A DNA stretch of 64,000 bases from Neocallimastix lanati (nom. inval.) (GCA_016946835.1 JACVTC010000066.1:643501-707500); one strand, 5' to 3'. Counted from the first letter of the stretch, positions 22,141 through 33,087 are shown. The notes: a model not told the origin generated them from the letters alone. Translations and numbers: made by a program.

Positions 22141-22680
22141 GCATTGAGGTAAAAAGAATAAGAAATGGAGAATGTGTTTGGACTTTAGGAAATTAAATAT
22201 CGTCACAATAAAAGATGCCTATGCATTACCTATAATCGATGAAATATTATTTTCAATTGGAACTGAGGTTAAAGTGTTCACTACAATCGATTTATTTTCT
22301 GGTTTTCATCAGATTCCAATGTATAAAGACGATATACCTAAAACAAGTTTCACCACTATGTATGGCAATTACCAGTTTCGAGTAATGCCTTTTGGATTAT
22401 ATATTGCTCCGGGAACCTTCCATAGAGAAATGAATAGGATATTTCTACCACTTATTGGAATTTATATGTTTGTTTAAATTGATGATTTAGTTATATTCTC
22501 TCCTTCTATTGAACAACATATAGTAGATCTTAATAAAGTATTCAACATCATTAAAGATAATAGTTTAAAAATTAATTTAAAAAATACAACTTCTTCAAAG
22601 AAAAAGTCAATTTATTAGGTCATACTTTATCAATTAACTGAATTTTTAATGGAATTTCCCCTATACAAGGAAAAATTTAA
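22141..22680 (+). pseudogene. Gypsy G reverse transcriptase part
   Basis: RVT_1 landmarks in order: CLDFRKLNIVTIKDAYALP, FTTIDLFSGFHQIPMYKDD, KTSFTTMYGNYQFRVMPFGL and the IDDLVIFS active-site block near 22480. Fossil part of the gypsy pol. Confidence 0.9.
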
Positions 22681-23094
22681 TAATATATATAAAACTATTT
22701 ATTTATAAACAAAAGATTTTTTAATTAATAGTTTTTATTATTTATTAATTTACTAAAACTAAAATTAATTTTTTTAAACTCTTTATTTTTATTTATTATA
22801 TTAATACTTATAATAATTTTAATTATATATTTAATATTAAAAAACTATTTTTATAAATATTAACTATTTAAGATTATTCCTAAATTAATATTTAACTATT
22901 TAAAACTAAACTAAGTTAACTAAATTAATTAAAAAATATTTTCAATTTAAAAAATAATTAATAAATTTTATTTCAATAAATTTTATATTAATAAAATAAT
23001 TCATATACATTAAATAAATTAAAATTTCATATACATTAAATAAATTAATTGTAAGAAAATTTAAACTATTTAATGTATTAAAGATTTATTAAAT
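22681..23094. other. A/T-rich stretch between the gypsy G RT part and its LTR tail
   Basis: No coding seen. A/T tracts only. Confidence 0.4.
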
Positions 23095-23243
23095 CTTTAC
23101 ATTTAGAGATAAATTTATTAAATTATCTATTTAAATTATTTACATTAGAATAGTTAATATAATATTTATTTTTGTTAAAGGAAAATTAAATTTTAATTAT
23201 TAGAATATATTATTTTTTTTATATAATCTTCAATTTTGTACCA
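23095..23243 (+). repeat. LTR tail related to gypsy G
   Basis: About 149 bp over 95% identical by eye to 19295-19441, ending TTTTGTACCA. Presumably what is left of a 3' LTR. Confidence 0.75.
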
Positions 23244-23870
23244 TAAATTCTTTAAATAATTTAATTAATTATTTATTTTATTTAATTATCAATTTATTAT
23301 TAATTAATTATTGTTGGATTATAATAATATATAATTCAACATATTAACCTAATAACGTTATTAATTATAAAGCTATTTTATATCTTAATTTTAATAATTA
23401 TTGTTAAAGTTTTAAGATAATTTGGTCTTAAACGATTAGTTCAAGATGCCAAATTATAGTAATTAATTAATAATTAAATTTACTCTTATTTAAAATATAT
23501 TGTTATTAGTAAATTTTATAAATAAGTTTTTATTTAAAATATAAATTTTATTTAATCTTAATAATATTTTATTACATTATTATTTTATATAATTATTACT
23601 ATAATTTAAATTGCAATAATCCTACAAAGAGTTAATCAAAAGATTTAAACATGTATTTATATAAAATAATTAATTAATTATTAAAATATTAATTATTAAT
23701 ATGAATATGTAATAGTATTAATATAAGTTTGATATTGATAATATAAAATAAAATAATAATATAAATATTTAATATAAATAAAATATAAGAATCTAATATA
23801 GCTAAATATTATATTTTATAATTAAAATATAATATGTAAAGATTTTGATAATAATATAGAAATTTAATAT
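23244..23870. other. A/T-rich spacer
   Basis: No gene seen. Contains GATAATTTGGTCTTAAACG-type unique sequence near 23410-23460 but no recognisable element. Confidence 0.4.
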
Positions 23871-23968
23871 TGATATAAAACAAATATGTGTAGTAACATA
23901 TTGTATATTTAATAATAATTATTAAATATTAAATTTATATCTTTTTTGATAATTATTTTATTTTATTT

Positions 23969-24928
23969 TGTTAAAAATAAAGTTTATTATAGTTTATTAA
24001 TGTAAAGAGGTGATTATCCCAATCACATTTTAAATTAAAAATTTTTCTTGTGTAATTCAAAAATGTAAATTATTCTTTGATTTATAAAATAATAATCAAA
24101 GTAAATAAATCATATGAACTAAATTTTTGAATTATATTCTTTAAGCCACAAGATAAATTTTTAATGTAATAATTTTTATAAAATTTAATTCTGAGAAAAT
24201 TATTGTTGTAAAATAATTTAAATGAATTAATTAAAGTTTAAAACAAAATAAATTAATAATTTATTTTGTGAAAATTAAGTTTCAAAATTTAATCATGACT
24301 CCTTTAACATTGTTTTTAAATCGAAAATAAATAAAGACTTTACTTATAATATTAAAATAATAAATAGATAATAAATGTACTTAATTTTAATTATTTAGTA
24401 TTTAGTTTAATTAATAATTATTATTTTTCTAAATTTAGCTATAGTTTATAAATTTATTATTTAATAAAATTCATTAGGATAGTTTTATATTAAAATATAT
24501 GTAATTTAAATAAAATAATATATTATCAATGTATTTAGGAAAAGTATAAATAGAAGATACTTTTCACATTTTTTCTCGATGTAATTGTTATTGAATAAAT
24601 AACTATTAATAAATATTAAATATTAATAAAATATATTTTTAATAAAAATTTTTTAATAAAATAAAATTTATTGTATCTTGTTATTGTAATCTATTTTAGT
24701 ATATTCTTTTACAATTAATTATTAAGTTAAAATATATTTAAAATAAATATTGTATATGTTAACTAAATATTTGAGGCTTATATATATTATAATAATGAAC
24801 TAGTACAAAAATATGATTGTATTATGTAAATGTATTGATATAAAAATAATAATATTTATTATAATTGAAAATAAGAACTTAATAAAATAAATAAAAGTGA
24901 TTAATTAAAAACAAAAATAAATTTAAAA
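23969..24928 (+). repeat. 5' LTR of copia C, split by solo LTR Y
   Basis: Pieces 23969-24000 and 24719-24928 together match the 3' LTR 30319-30560. It starts TGTTAAAAATAAAGTTT and ends AAATTTAAAA rather than in CA. Confidence 0.93.
24001..24713. repeat. Solo LTR Y inside the copia C 5' LTR
   Basis: 713 bp with inverted ends TGTAAA...TTTACA (TG...CA) and a perfect ATTAA duplication at 23996-24000 and 24714-24718. Inside: a long imperfect inverted repeat (TCTTGTG, AATTCAAAAAT ... ATTTTTGAATT, CACAAGA; about 24047-24155), a TATA box TATAAATAG at 24545-24553 and AATAAA signals shortly after. This is the layout of an LTR promoter read on the plus strand. No internal region of this family was found in the window. 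Confidence 0.88.
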
Positions 24929-24942
24929 GATTAAGAGTCTCA
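24929..24942 (+). promoter_or_regulatory. Primer-binding site of copia C (half tRNA-Lys CUU)
   Basis: GATTAAGAGTCTCA, directly after the LTR. Same 14-mer as in A, B and D. Confidence 0.8.
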
Positions 24943-25030
24943 TAGACTTATATGTGCAAAATATTTGTAGTGTTGTGAACATAAAAATAAAATAATTTTT
25001 TAAAAATAATAACAAAAACTCAATCTAAAA

Positions 25031-26037
25031 ATGAGCATAACAAACGTAACGTCAACAAAAGTAATGTTGACGAAAGACAATTATAACATTTAGTTACTTG
25101 ACATGGAAATGGTCTTACAAATAAACGGTGTCGTAGAATATATCGATGAAAGATTATTAAAAACAATACAAGAGAACGAAATTCCAGAAAACATAAGAAG
25201 TGACCATATAAAAGTAAGAAATTCTCATATCTTATATTATGAGGAACAGGTTACCAAGGAAATGATTAGAAGGGATGCTACTGCCAAATTTTTGATAAGT
25301 AATAGCATTTCAGAAGAAATGAAAGCTAAAATAGATTTTAGAAGAAATACCGCTTATGATGTCTGGAGAATCATAATGGAAAGGAATAATAAATCTAATG
25401 AAGAAAAAAAAGAATGAACTAAATAATCAACTGGAAACATTGATATATCAAAAGGATTCAGATATATCCATTATTCATTGCCGAATTAGATAGAATTTTT
25501 GCAGAACTGTATGTACTTGGTGAAGTGCTATCTGAAGAAAAAAAATACAATATTTTGTATTCTGCGTTACCTTATGAAACTGTCATAGAAACAAATATTA
25601 TTTCAACCAAGAAAAAATACACTGAAAGTTGTAAACTCTTGAAAACGACAATTCCATATATAAAATATTTAAAGGAAGAATCAAAAAATAAACAAAGAAA
25701 CAAAGCAGCAGTCATTTTAAATACAACTAAAGTAAATAACAGAACTCAACTTAAAAGTAAAGAAAACAACAGAAGCAATAACAAGAATAATAACAATAAA
25801 GAAAATAGGAAATGTTTTATATGTGGGAAGATAGGTCATATAGCAAAGAATTGCTGGCACAATAGAAAGAATAAGAATAATAAAAGTAATAATAGAGCAC
25901 ATGCCAATAATGCTACTAATAAAAAATCAGAAACTTACTGTGAATTTGCAGATTCTATAAATGATCTGAGAGATTATGATACTGATGACGAAGGAGAATC
26001 ATCAAATACTGTGGCACCAAGGCCAAAATACTACTAA
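25031..26037 (+). pseudogene. Copia C gag with zinc knuckle
   Basis: Starts at ATG 25031, about 90 bp after the primer site. Contains the gag pattern LTKDNYN and MEMVLQINGVVEYIDERLL, then MKAKIDFRRNTAYDVWRIIM (cf. IKLDFQRSSAYQIWNIL in B), YNILYSALPYETVIETN, a basic Asn/Lys region and the CCHC knuckle CFICGKIGHIAKNCWHNRKN at about 25812-25870, followed by an acidic CEFADSINDLRDYDTDDEG tail. Fossil. Confidence 0.92.
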
Positions 26038-27292
26038 AGAAAATAAAAAGAATATAAGGAACACCAGTGTAAACAAAGTAACACTTCCAGCGAATATCAA
26101 GAGTAGCTACTATCTATCAAATTTAGCAGAACAGAAGAATATTCCAAAAAGTATAGTTAGTTGGACGATAGTTTCTGGTGCTACATATCATATGACTAAT
26201 AATTCTGATACATTGATTAATAAAAGAAAATGTAATGAAATAATTCAATTCGCTGATGGTGATACAGTTGCTGCTACATACATTGGTTCGTATATAGGAT
26301 ACATTAATAATAACGAAATTAAATTAAAGAATGTATTGTATGTACCAGAATTTAAGAGAAACCTATTATCAATAGATAATTTAAGTGATGAAGGCTACAA
26401 AACCTTATTTTATAGACATAATAACAAAAATCTAGTAACTATATTTGATCCAGGAGGAAAAAGAATAACGACAACAAAATCAAATAGCTCAAGAATATAT
26501 AAAATTTGGACGTTTAAAAATAAAATAAAATGTAATCACAATACAAATAATGCAATAAAATATAATAATATCATAAAGGCTTTTAATGCAGAAAATTTTG
26601 AATTGTGGCACAAACGTTTAGGTCATGCTAACATAGATAACATTAAGGATAAACTAAGTACAATTAAAATAAAAGAAGGCTGTAATATATGTTCGTATAA
26701 AATGAAAAATAAACCATATAAAAAGGTTATTAATAATAGCAAGGAACCTTTCGAACTGATTCATATAGACACGGTATCTTCTCCAGATACTTCTCTTTAT
26801 GGAAACAAATATTTTCTTACAATATTAGATGACTATACACGATATGCATGGGTGTATTTTATGAAAAGCAAAGCTGATACATTTAATACGTTCATAAAGT
26901 GGTACAAAAGAATAAAAAACATCTTTAATTACAATGTTAAACATATCAGAACAGATAATGGAATAGAATTTTGTAATAACCAGTTCGACAAGTTCTATGG
27001 CGAAAATGGTATAGAACATCAAAATAGTATATCTTAAAATCCACAACAAAACGGAAGGGTGGAAAGACTTCAAAGCACACTAATATACAATGCTGGTTCT
27101 ATGTTGAAAGGGGGAAAACTTAATCATAAATACTGGGAAGACGCAGTAAGAACCGCAAACGACATTCTTAATAGGTTACCACATGCAGGTAACAACAATA
27201 AAGTACCCTTTGAAGAATTATATAATAGAAGAGTTGACTATGACAAATTCAGAGTGTTTGGATGTCAGGCATTCTTCTATGTACCCAAGTAA
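25976..27292 (+). pseudogene. Copia C protease and integrase
   Basis: Protease block SWTIVSGATYHMTNNSDT and FADGDTVAATYIGSYIGY (about 26155-26310); GAG-pre-integrase LWHKRLGHANIDNIKDKLST with zinc-type CNICSYKM (about 26600-26710); catalytic core IHIDTVSSPDTSLYGNKYF, ILDDYTRYAWVYFMKSK, HIRTDNGIEFCNNQFD; then NGRVERLQSTLIYNA, YWEDAVRTANDILNRLPH and KFRVFGCQAFFYVPK. Standard copia order. Fossil. Confidence 0.92.
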
Positions 27293-28740
27293 TTCAGAAA
27301 AAAATCAATGGAACATCACTTCCAGGTATATTCCTTGGATATGACGAAACAAATCCAACTGCATATATAATTTATAATACTACTAATAATAAGATAGTTT
27401 TAGCAAGAACTGTAGAATTTTTTGAAGATGTTCTAGGTAATGCTTCAGCCCCTCTTTCTACACCAGAAATGTTTTATTTTAATAGAGTTATGGATGAAGA
27501 AGAAGAACAAATGAAATTAAACAGTGATTATAATAAAGAAGAAGAAAATGAAGAAAACATAGGTAACACAGAAAATAATAAATTAAATAATAATTTGGAT
27601 AACACAAAAATTAATGAATCAACAAGTGTAAAGAAAGAAATTAATAATGAAATTAATTATAATATGGATCAAAATAAATTTTTGAATCAACCAACCAATA
27701 CAATTAATCCATATAATATTTTATATCCAAATAATTTAAATTACAAAATTTATAATTACCCAAGTGACTATTTACCTTTTATAAATAATTTAAATTACCC
27801 ATTTCAAAATTTTCAAAATCCAAATTTAAATTACATAAATAAAAATAATTACATTCAAAATGAAAATTATAATAATTTCTTAAACGAACATAATGGTCAA
27901 TTTTACTACGGTAATTATGAAAATAATAATTTAAATAATATTAATTATAATAATTTAAATAATTTAAACAATTATAAAAATGTTCAATTTGATAATTTAA
28001 ATCGACCATATCAAGTAAGTAAAAATGATTTAAATTATAATAATTTAAAAAATAATAATTTAAATAATAACACTACAAACATTGACAATGGTGAAAAAAA
28101 ACATTAACGTTAATGTAAATAATCAAAGTAATAATTTAAATTCAAATTTAAATTCAAATTTAAAAATTTTAAATGAAAAAAGTATAAACAAAAATAAAAT
28201 TTAAATAATAACCAAGATAATTTAAACAATTTAAACAAATTAAATCAAAACAATTCAAATAATGTAAACATCAGAAATGAAAATATAAATAATAATTATA
28301 ATAATTTAAATAATTTAAATTTAAATAAAAACGAAAATAAAATAATTGGAAATAATAATAACAATATTAATAATAATGTAAACAATGTAAATAATAAAAT
28401 TAATATCAATAACAATAAGAGAAATATTGAATTTAATGTAAATTCAAACCAACAAAGTATAATTAACAAAAGAAATGTTGAATTAAATAAAAGTCCAAAT
28501 GAACAAATTGAAAGAACGGAATTAAATTCAAATAAACAAAACACAAATAATACGAATGTAAATGAAACAAATTATATAAACATAAATAATAAAAAATATA
28601 AAATCATAAAAATAAAAATATAAAGAATCAGATGAACAAAATAATAACAATTATAATAATAAAAAAATAAAATCTTTCAATATAAACGATATATTAAACG
28701 ATAATTACACATTATCTACCAATAAAAATAACAATGTATA
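27293..28740 (+). pseudogene. Copia C integrase C-terminus and Asn-rich linker
   Basis: Starts with NGTSLPGIFLGYDETNPTAY, then becomes Asn-rich for about 1.2 kb (NNLNYNNLKNNNLNNNTTN and variants), with the motif PNLNYINKNNYIQNENYNN shared almost exactly with the linker of B. Longer than in classical copia. Probably a disordered, repeat-expanding segment. Fossil. Confidence 0.8.
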
Positions 28741-30290
28741 TTCGCTATTATCAGTGAATGAGAAATTATGTGAACCATATAATTATAAAGATATATACAC
28801 TAAAGTTAATAAAAAGGAATGGTTCAAAGCAGTAAAGGACGAATTAGACAGTATGAAAGATTTAAATGTATACGAAGTGGTAAGTAAAGTACCAAAAATT
28901 ATAATATTGTAACTCCTAAGTGGGTTTTTAGATATAAATACAATCCAGACAACTCCATAAATAAAAGAAAGGCCAGATTAGTGGCTAGAGGTTTCACCCA
29001 AAAACAAGGTGTGGATTACAACAATACTTATTCGCCTACTTTAAAGTATGATTCCTTAAGGACAATCACGGCATTAGCAGTGATAAATGGATTCAACATC
29101 TACCAAATTGATATAAAATCAGCTTACTTAAATGCTGAATTAGATGAAGAAGTGTATATGGAGATAGTGCTGAGTATCATAAAAAAGGCTACTGGAAACT
29201 CAAAAAGGCCCTCTACGGACTCAAACAGTCTGGACGTTCATGGAACAATACCCTTGATAAGAAATTAAAAGAAATAGGATTTCATCGTTTAATAAGTGAG
29301 CCATGTATCTATATCAAGAAAAATAACCAAAATAAATTAACATGTATTTTAACCGTTTATGTTGATGACATATTACTAACAAGTAATGAACATGAAATAA
29401 ACAATACTAAAAATTTGTTAAAGAAATATTTCAACATTACAGATATCGGAAATGTAAATACTATTATAGGTATTAAATTTGAAAAAGAGAAGGACGGTTA
29501 TTTATTACAACAAAAGAGGTATGTTGAAAATATACTTGATAAATATAATATAAATAAATATAAGATATCATCAAACATGATACCAGAGGAAAATGAAAAG
29601 TTGAGAGAGAAAAAATTTAACATCACAAGATATCAGCAACTATAGGGTCACTTTTATACCTTGGACTCTGTACCAGACCCGACATTATGTTTTCCGTAAA
29701 CAAGGCATCACGTAAGTCAAAGGATCCTACTTATGAATACTGGTTAAACATAATAAAGATATTTAGGTACTTGAAAGGAAAGCCAAACTATGGCTTAAGA
29801 TATAGAAAAGATGCAAAAATGAACTTAAGAGCTTATGTCGATTCTGACTTCGGAGGAGATAAGGAGACCAGGAGGTCAACTAAAGGTTACGTAATTTTGT
29901 TTGATTCTACCCCTACAACATGGTATTCGAAGTTGCAAAAGTCTGTAGCAGTATCCACAGTTGAAAGTGAATATTATGCTATTGATGAATGAATGCGCAA
30001 GACACTGTCTATGGTATGAAAATATACTAAAAGAATTAAATTTAAAGCAAAATTATATTATTGTTAATGTTGATAACAAAGCTGCTATATACAATTGCGA
30101 AAACGAAACTATAAATCCTAAATCAAGGAATATAGACATAAAATATCACCATATAAGAGAATTAGTTAAGGAAAATAGAATCAAATTAAAGTATGTTAAG
30201 TCCATGGATAATTTAGCTGACGGTTTTACGAAGTACTTAAATACAAACCTAATGAATAAATTCAGGGAATCTATATTAGAGAAATTCTAA
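28741..30290 (+). pseudogene. Copia C reverse transcriptase and RNase H
   Basis: RVT_2 blocks: VNEKLCEPYNYKDIY, FKAVKDELDSMKDLNVYEVV, ARGFTQKQGVDYNNTYSPTL, FNIYQIDIKSAYLNAELDEE, CILTVYVDDILLTSNEHEI, IGIKFEKEKDGYLLQQKRY, CTRPDIMFSVNKASRK, then RNase H: YVDSDFGGDKETRRST, TWYSKLQKSVAVSTVESEY, ARHCLWYENIL, NVDNKAAIYNCENETINPKS and NLADGFTKYL. Fossil with several breaks. Confidence 0.93.
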
Positions 30291-30303
30291 ATAAACCAGA
30301 ACT

Positions 30304-30318
30304 AAACTTTAGGTGGAG
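30304..30318 (+). promoter_or_regulatory. Polypurine tract of copia C
   Basis: AAACTTTAGGTGGAG immediately before the 3' LTR. Confidence 0.8.
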
Positions 30319-30560
30319 TGTTAAAAATAAAGTTTATTATAGTTTATTAATTATTAAGTTAAAATATATTTAAAATAAATATTGTATATGTTAACTAAAT
30401 ATTTGAGGCTTATATATATTATAATAATGAGCTAGTACAAAAATATGATTGTATTATGTAAATGTATTGATATAAAAATAATAATATTTTTTATAATTGA
30501 AAATAAGAACTTAATAAAATAAATAAAAGTGATTAATTAAAAACAAAAATAAATTTAAAA
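30319..30560 (+). repeat. 3' LTR of copia C
   Basis: 242 bp, uninterrupted partner of the split 5' LTR, followed by the TATTT duplication. Confidence 0.95.
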
Positions 30561-30862
30561 TATTTTATTTCAATATGTATTATTATAATTATAATAATAA
30601 TAATACTTTATTTCATATAAAATTTATATAGTTCTATATATTAGAATATATAATTAATATATTACCTACTTCTTATAAATAGATTAAATTATTTATATTA
30701 GAAATAGAGGACTCTCTTGTAAAATTTTAGGAATTAAAATTATTATTTTAATTGTACAAATATTATAATTTTATTAATAAAACTTACTAAATAATCATTA
30801 TTTTAAAAACCCACTGCTTATTAATTATTACACATAAAAGTCCCATATATCAATATGACAAT

Positions 30863-30868
30863 CACGTG
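30863..30868. promoter_or_regulatory. CACGTG flanked symmetrically by X1 and X2
   Basis: Palindromic hexamer with X1 ending 10 bp to its left and X2 starting 10 bp to its right. Both X copies point the same terminus at it. CACGTG is the E-box bound by bHLH factors of the Cbf1/Pho4/USF type. That such a factor guides integration is inference. Confidence 0.7.
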
Positions 30869-30878
30869 TTTACATTAT

Positions 30879-31559
30879 TGATATGTGGGACTTTTATGTA
30901 CTACTAATTTTTAATAGTATCGTTATATTTAATTAACCTTTATTAATATATTTTAATTTATAAAACCCAATTAACAAAGGGTCTTCTCTAAATTACATAA
31001 AGAAGAGTAGTTATTAGCAAATATTTATAATTTAACAAATATTAATAATAATAAATATACATTTAAAATATATTATATCGGAGTATAGTAAAATATATAA
31101 TAAATATATTAAAAATAATAAATATAATAAATATTAACTATATAATTCTTAAAAATGAAAATAAGAATAAAGTTAAATATATAAGAATATAATTATAAAT
31201 ATAAATATAATAAATAATATCAACTGTATATATATTTAATTATAATTAAAATAACTAAAACTATTTCATTATATTATAATATATAGAAGTATTATGTATT
31301 TTTAATATAAACTTTAAAATAAATGAGAATATTTAAGTTATATATATAATAATATTCTTATTATATATATTTAGAAGAAATTAACTATTTAATTTAATAT
31401 ATTTCATATTATAATGAATAATATATATATAAATATTGAATAATATATGAATAAGAAATTATTTCAAATATTATTATTGACAAAAGAGATATATATTTAA
31501 TATTTAATAATTATTTTTAAAAATAAAAATATGTTGCTACACATATTTGTTTTATATCA
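30879..31559. repeat. Solo LTR-like X2
   Basis: 681 bp, begins TGATATGTGGGACTTTTATG and ends TTTTATATCA, with a perfect TTAT duplication at 30875-30878 and 31560-31563. Orientation is opposite to X1. It is long-form like X-a. The hairpin-bearing end (ACATATTTGT) is on the right. Confidence 0.9.
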
Positions 31560-32308
31560 TTATTTAATTTATATTAATTTCAATATGTTTATAATATTTA
31601 GTCAATTAGTTGGCCTAGACTATTTCCTAAATATTTTAATAAAGTTAATTTAATAATAATTATTATATACTACTATTTATTAATTTATTAATATTTAAAT
31701 TTAAATAACTGAATTATTGAAATTGAAATTGAATTGAAATTCAATTATTATCTTAACAATTATAAAATCATTAGATTTAAATTTGATTTATGACATTAAT
31801 TTATGTTTGAATAATAAAAACTATTTTATATTAATTAAGGTTTGAATATTTCATTTATATCGTGTATTAATCTAGTTTTTTATTGTATTTATATTAAAAT
31901 TAATTTATATATTTTTATTATTTAGTTTAATAATTAATGAAAGAAAATTAATATTTATACTTTAATATAGGAAAAACTTTATTATAGTAAATAATTATAA
32001 AAGAGAAAAATACTAGAAATAATTTAGTTCTCTATCCAAGAATAATAAATACTAGATTACAGTAATTCTTGAGATCAAAGTATAAATATAAATATTAGTT
32101 TTAGGAATAAATGTTAGGTTTCATTTTAAATGATGATATGAAGTTGTAATTCTTCTAAATGAATAAAATTTAAATAAAATAATTTTTCATAAAACACATT
32201 AATTGTTTCCCCCATTTAAAAGAACAAACCTTAAAAGAACCGAACCTGAATTTCGTACTTTATCAGTATATAAAACATAATATAAATAATTACACGTGAT
32301 GTCATATG
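31560..32308. other. Spacer with an interspersed repeat
   Basis: No gene. The part 31745-31860 is over 85% identical by eye, in inverse orientation, to 54455-54560 (shared ATTAGATTTAAATTTGATTT and ATTAATTAAGGTTTGAATAT), so it is a piece of a dispersed repeat. The remainder is A/T-rich with slightly mixed sequence at 32020-32270. Confidence 0.5.
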
Positions 32309-32689
32309 TGATATGAAGGACTTTTATGTGTAATAATTTATAAGCAATGGGTTTTAAATAATGATAGTTTAGTAAATTTTATTAATAAAATTATAATATT
32401 CGTACAATTAAAATAATAATTCTAATTCCTAAAATTTACAAGAGAGTCATCTATTTCTAATATAAATAATTTAATTTATAAGAAATAGGTAATATATTAA
32501 TTATATATTCTAATATATAGAACTATATTAATTTTATATGAATTAAAGTATTATAATTATTATAATTATAATAATACATATTGAAATAAAATAAAATAAA
32601 AAAATTATTATCAAAAAGATATAAATTTAATATTGAAAAATTATTATTAAATATACAAATATGTTACTACACATATTTATTTTATATCA
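32309..32689. repeat. Solo LTR-like X3
   Basis: 381 bp, short form of family X, begins TGATATGAAGGACTTTTATG and ends ATTTTATATCA. CACGTG at 32293-32298 lies 10 bp outside its left end. Flanks TATG and ATTG do not give a clean 4-bp duplication, so they have drifted or the copy is rearranged. Internal sequence matches the right piece of X1 closely. Confidence 0.82.
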
Positions 32690-33087
32690 ATTGAAATTAA
32701 TTATTATTATAAGTCTTATTTATTAATATTCTAGAAATTATTAGGGCTAAGATAATTCTTCAAATATTAAATAAGAATTAGTATTAATTATTAATTATTT
32801 AAATACATATTATTTATAATTAAATAAATAATATTTTTAATTATTGAAATTTAAATAACTGAAATTGAGATTTCAATTCAGTTATAATTTTAACAATTTG
32901 TTGAAATAATAATTGAATTACATTTCAATTCCAATAATTCAGTCATAATAATTTCAATAATAATAAATAATATATAATTAATGTTAAATATCACAGTTAT
33001 TTAATTATTTAATTACATTGTTCATTATACTACATTATTAAGTGTAAAATATTTTTATTCAATAATATAATGCAGTGTAACGTTAAA
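32690..33087. other. A/T-rich spacer
   Basis: No gene. Contains several ATTTCAATT/AATTGAAAT-type short inverted repeats at 32850-32960. Confidence 0.4.

Larger units (their letters stand above)
18623..23243 (+). mobile_element. Ty3/gypsy element G, decayed
   Basis: Plus-strand gypsy fossil: LTR 18623-19441, leader, gag with zinc knuckle, Asn/Lys-rich linker with the conserved pre-protease block, part of RT, and an LTR tail at 23095-23243 that matches 19295-19441. Broken in many places and older than A, B and C. The right limit rests on the LTR tail only. Confidence 0.75.
23969..30560 (+). mobile_element. Ty1/copia element C with both LTRs and a 5-bp target duplication
   Basis: 6592-bp plus-strand copia element inserted into X1, with TATTT duplicated at 23964-23968 and 30561-30565. 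LTRs are 242 bp each once solo LTR Y (24001-24713) is set aside, and differ at about two positions by hand count, so the insertion is recent. Order: LTR, tRNA-Lys primer site, gag, zinc knuckle, protease, integrase, Asn-rich linker, RT, RNase H, polypurine tract, LTR. Closest relative in the window is B. Broken in several places. Confidence 0.95.
23871..30852. repeat. Solo LTR-like X1, split by copia C
   Basis: The left piece 23871-23968 starts TGATATAAAACAAATATGTG and the right piece 30566-30852 ends GTCCCATATATCA. Without copia C and its duplication the copy is about 385 bp, matching X3 (381 bp). Flanked by ATAT on both sides (23867-23870 and 30853-30856), a perfect 4-bp duplication. Its right end lies 10 bp from CACGTG at 30863-30868. 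Confidence 0.88.

Noticed and set aside
28296-28544. Leu/Ile-rich minus-strand frame resembling a membrane protein
   Set aside because: Reverse strand of the Asn-rich copia C linker.
30319-30560. Programmed frameshift or special translation signal in copia C
   Set aside because: The element is a fossil with several breaks, so reading-frame layout cannot be taken as evidence of a translation mechanism.
5211-32689. Family X as a MITE (DNA transposon)
   Set aside because: Ends are TG...CA with only a 6-bp inverted terminus, lengths vary from 381 to 736 bp and duplications are 4 bp, which fits solo LTRs better. It is not fully excluded.
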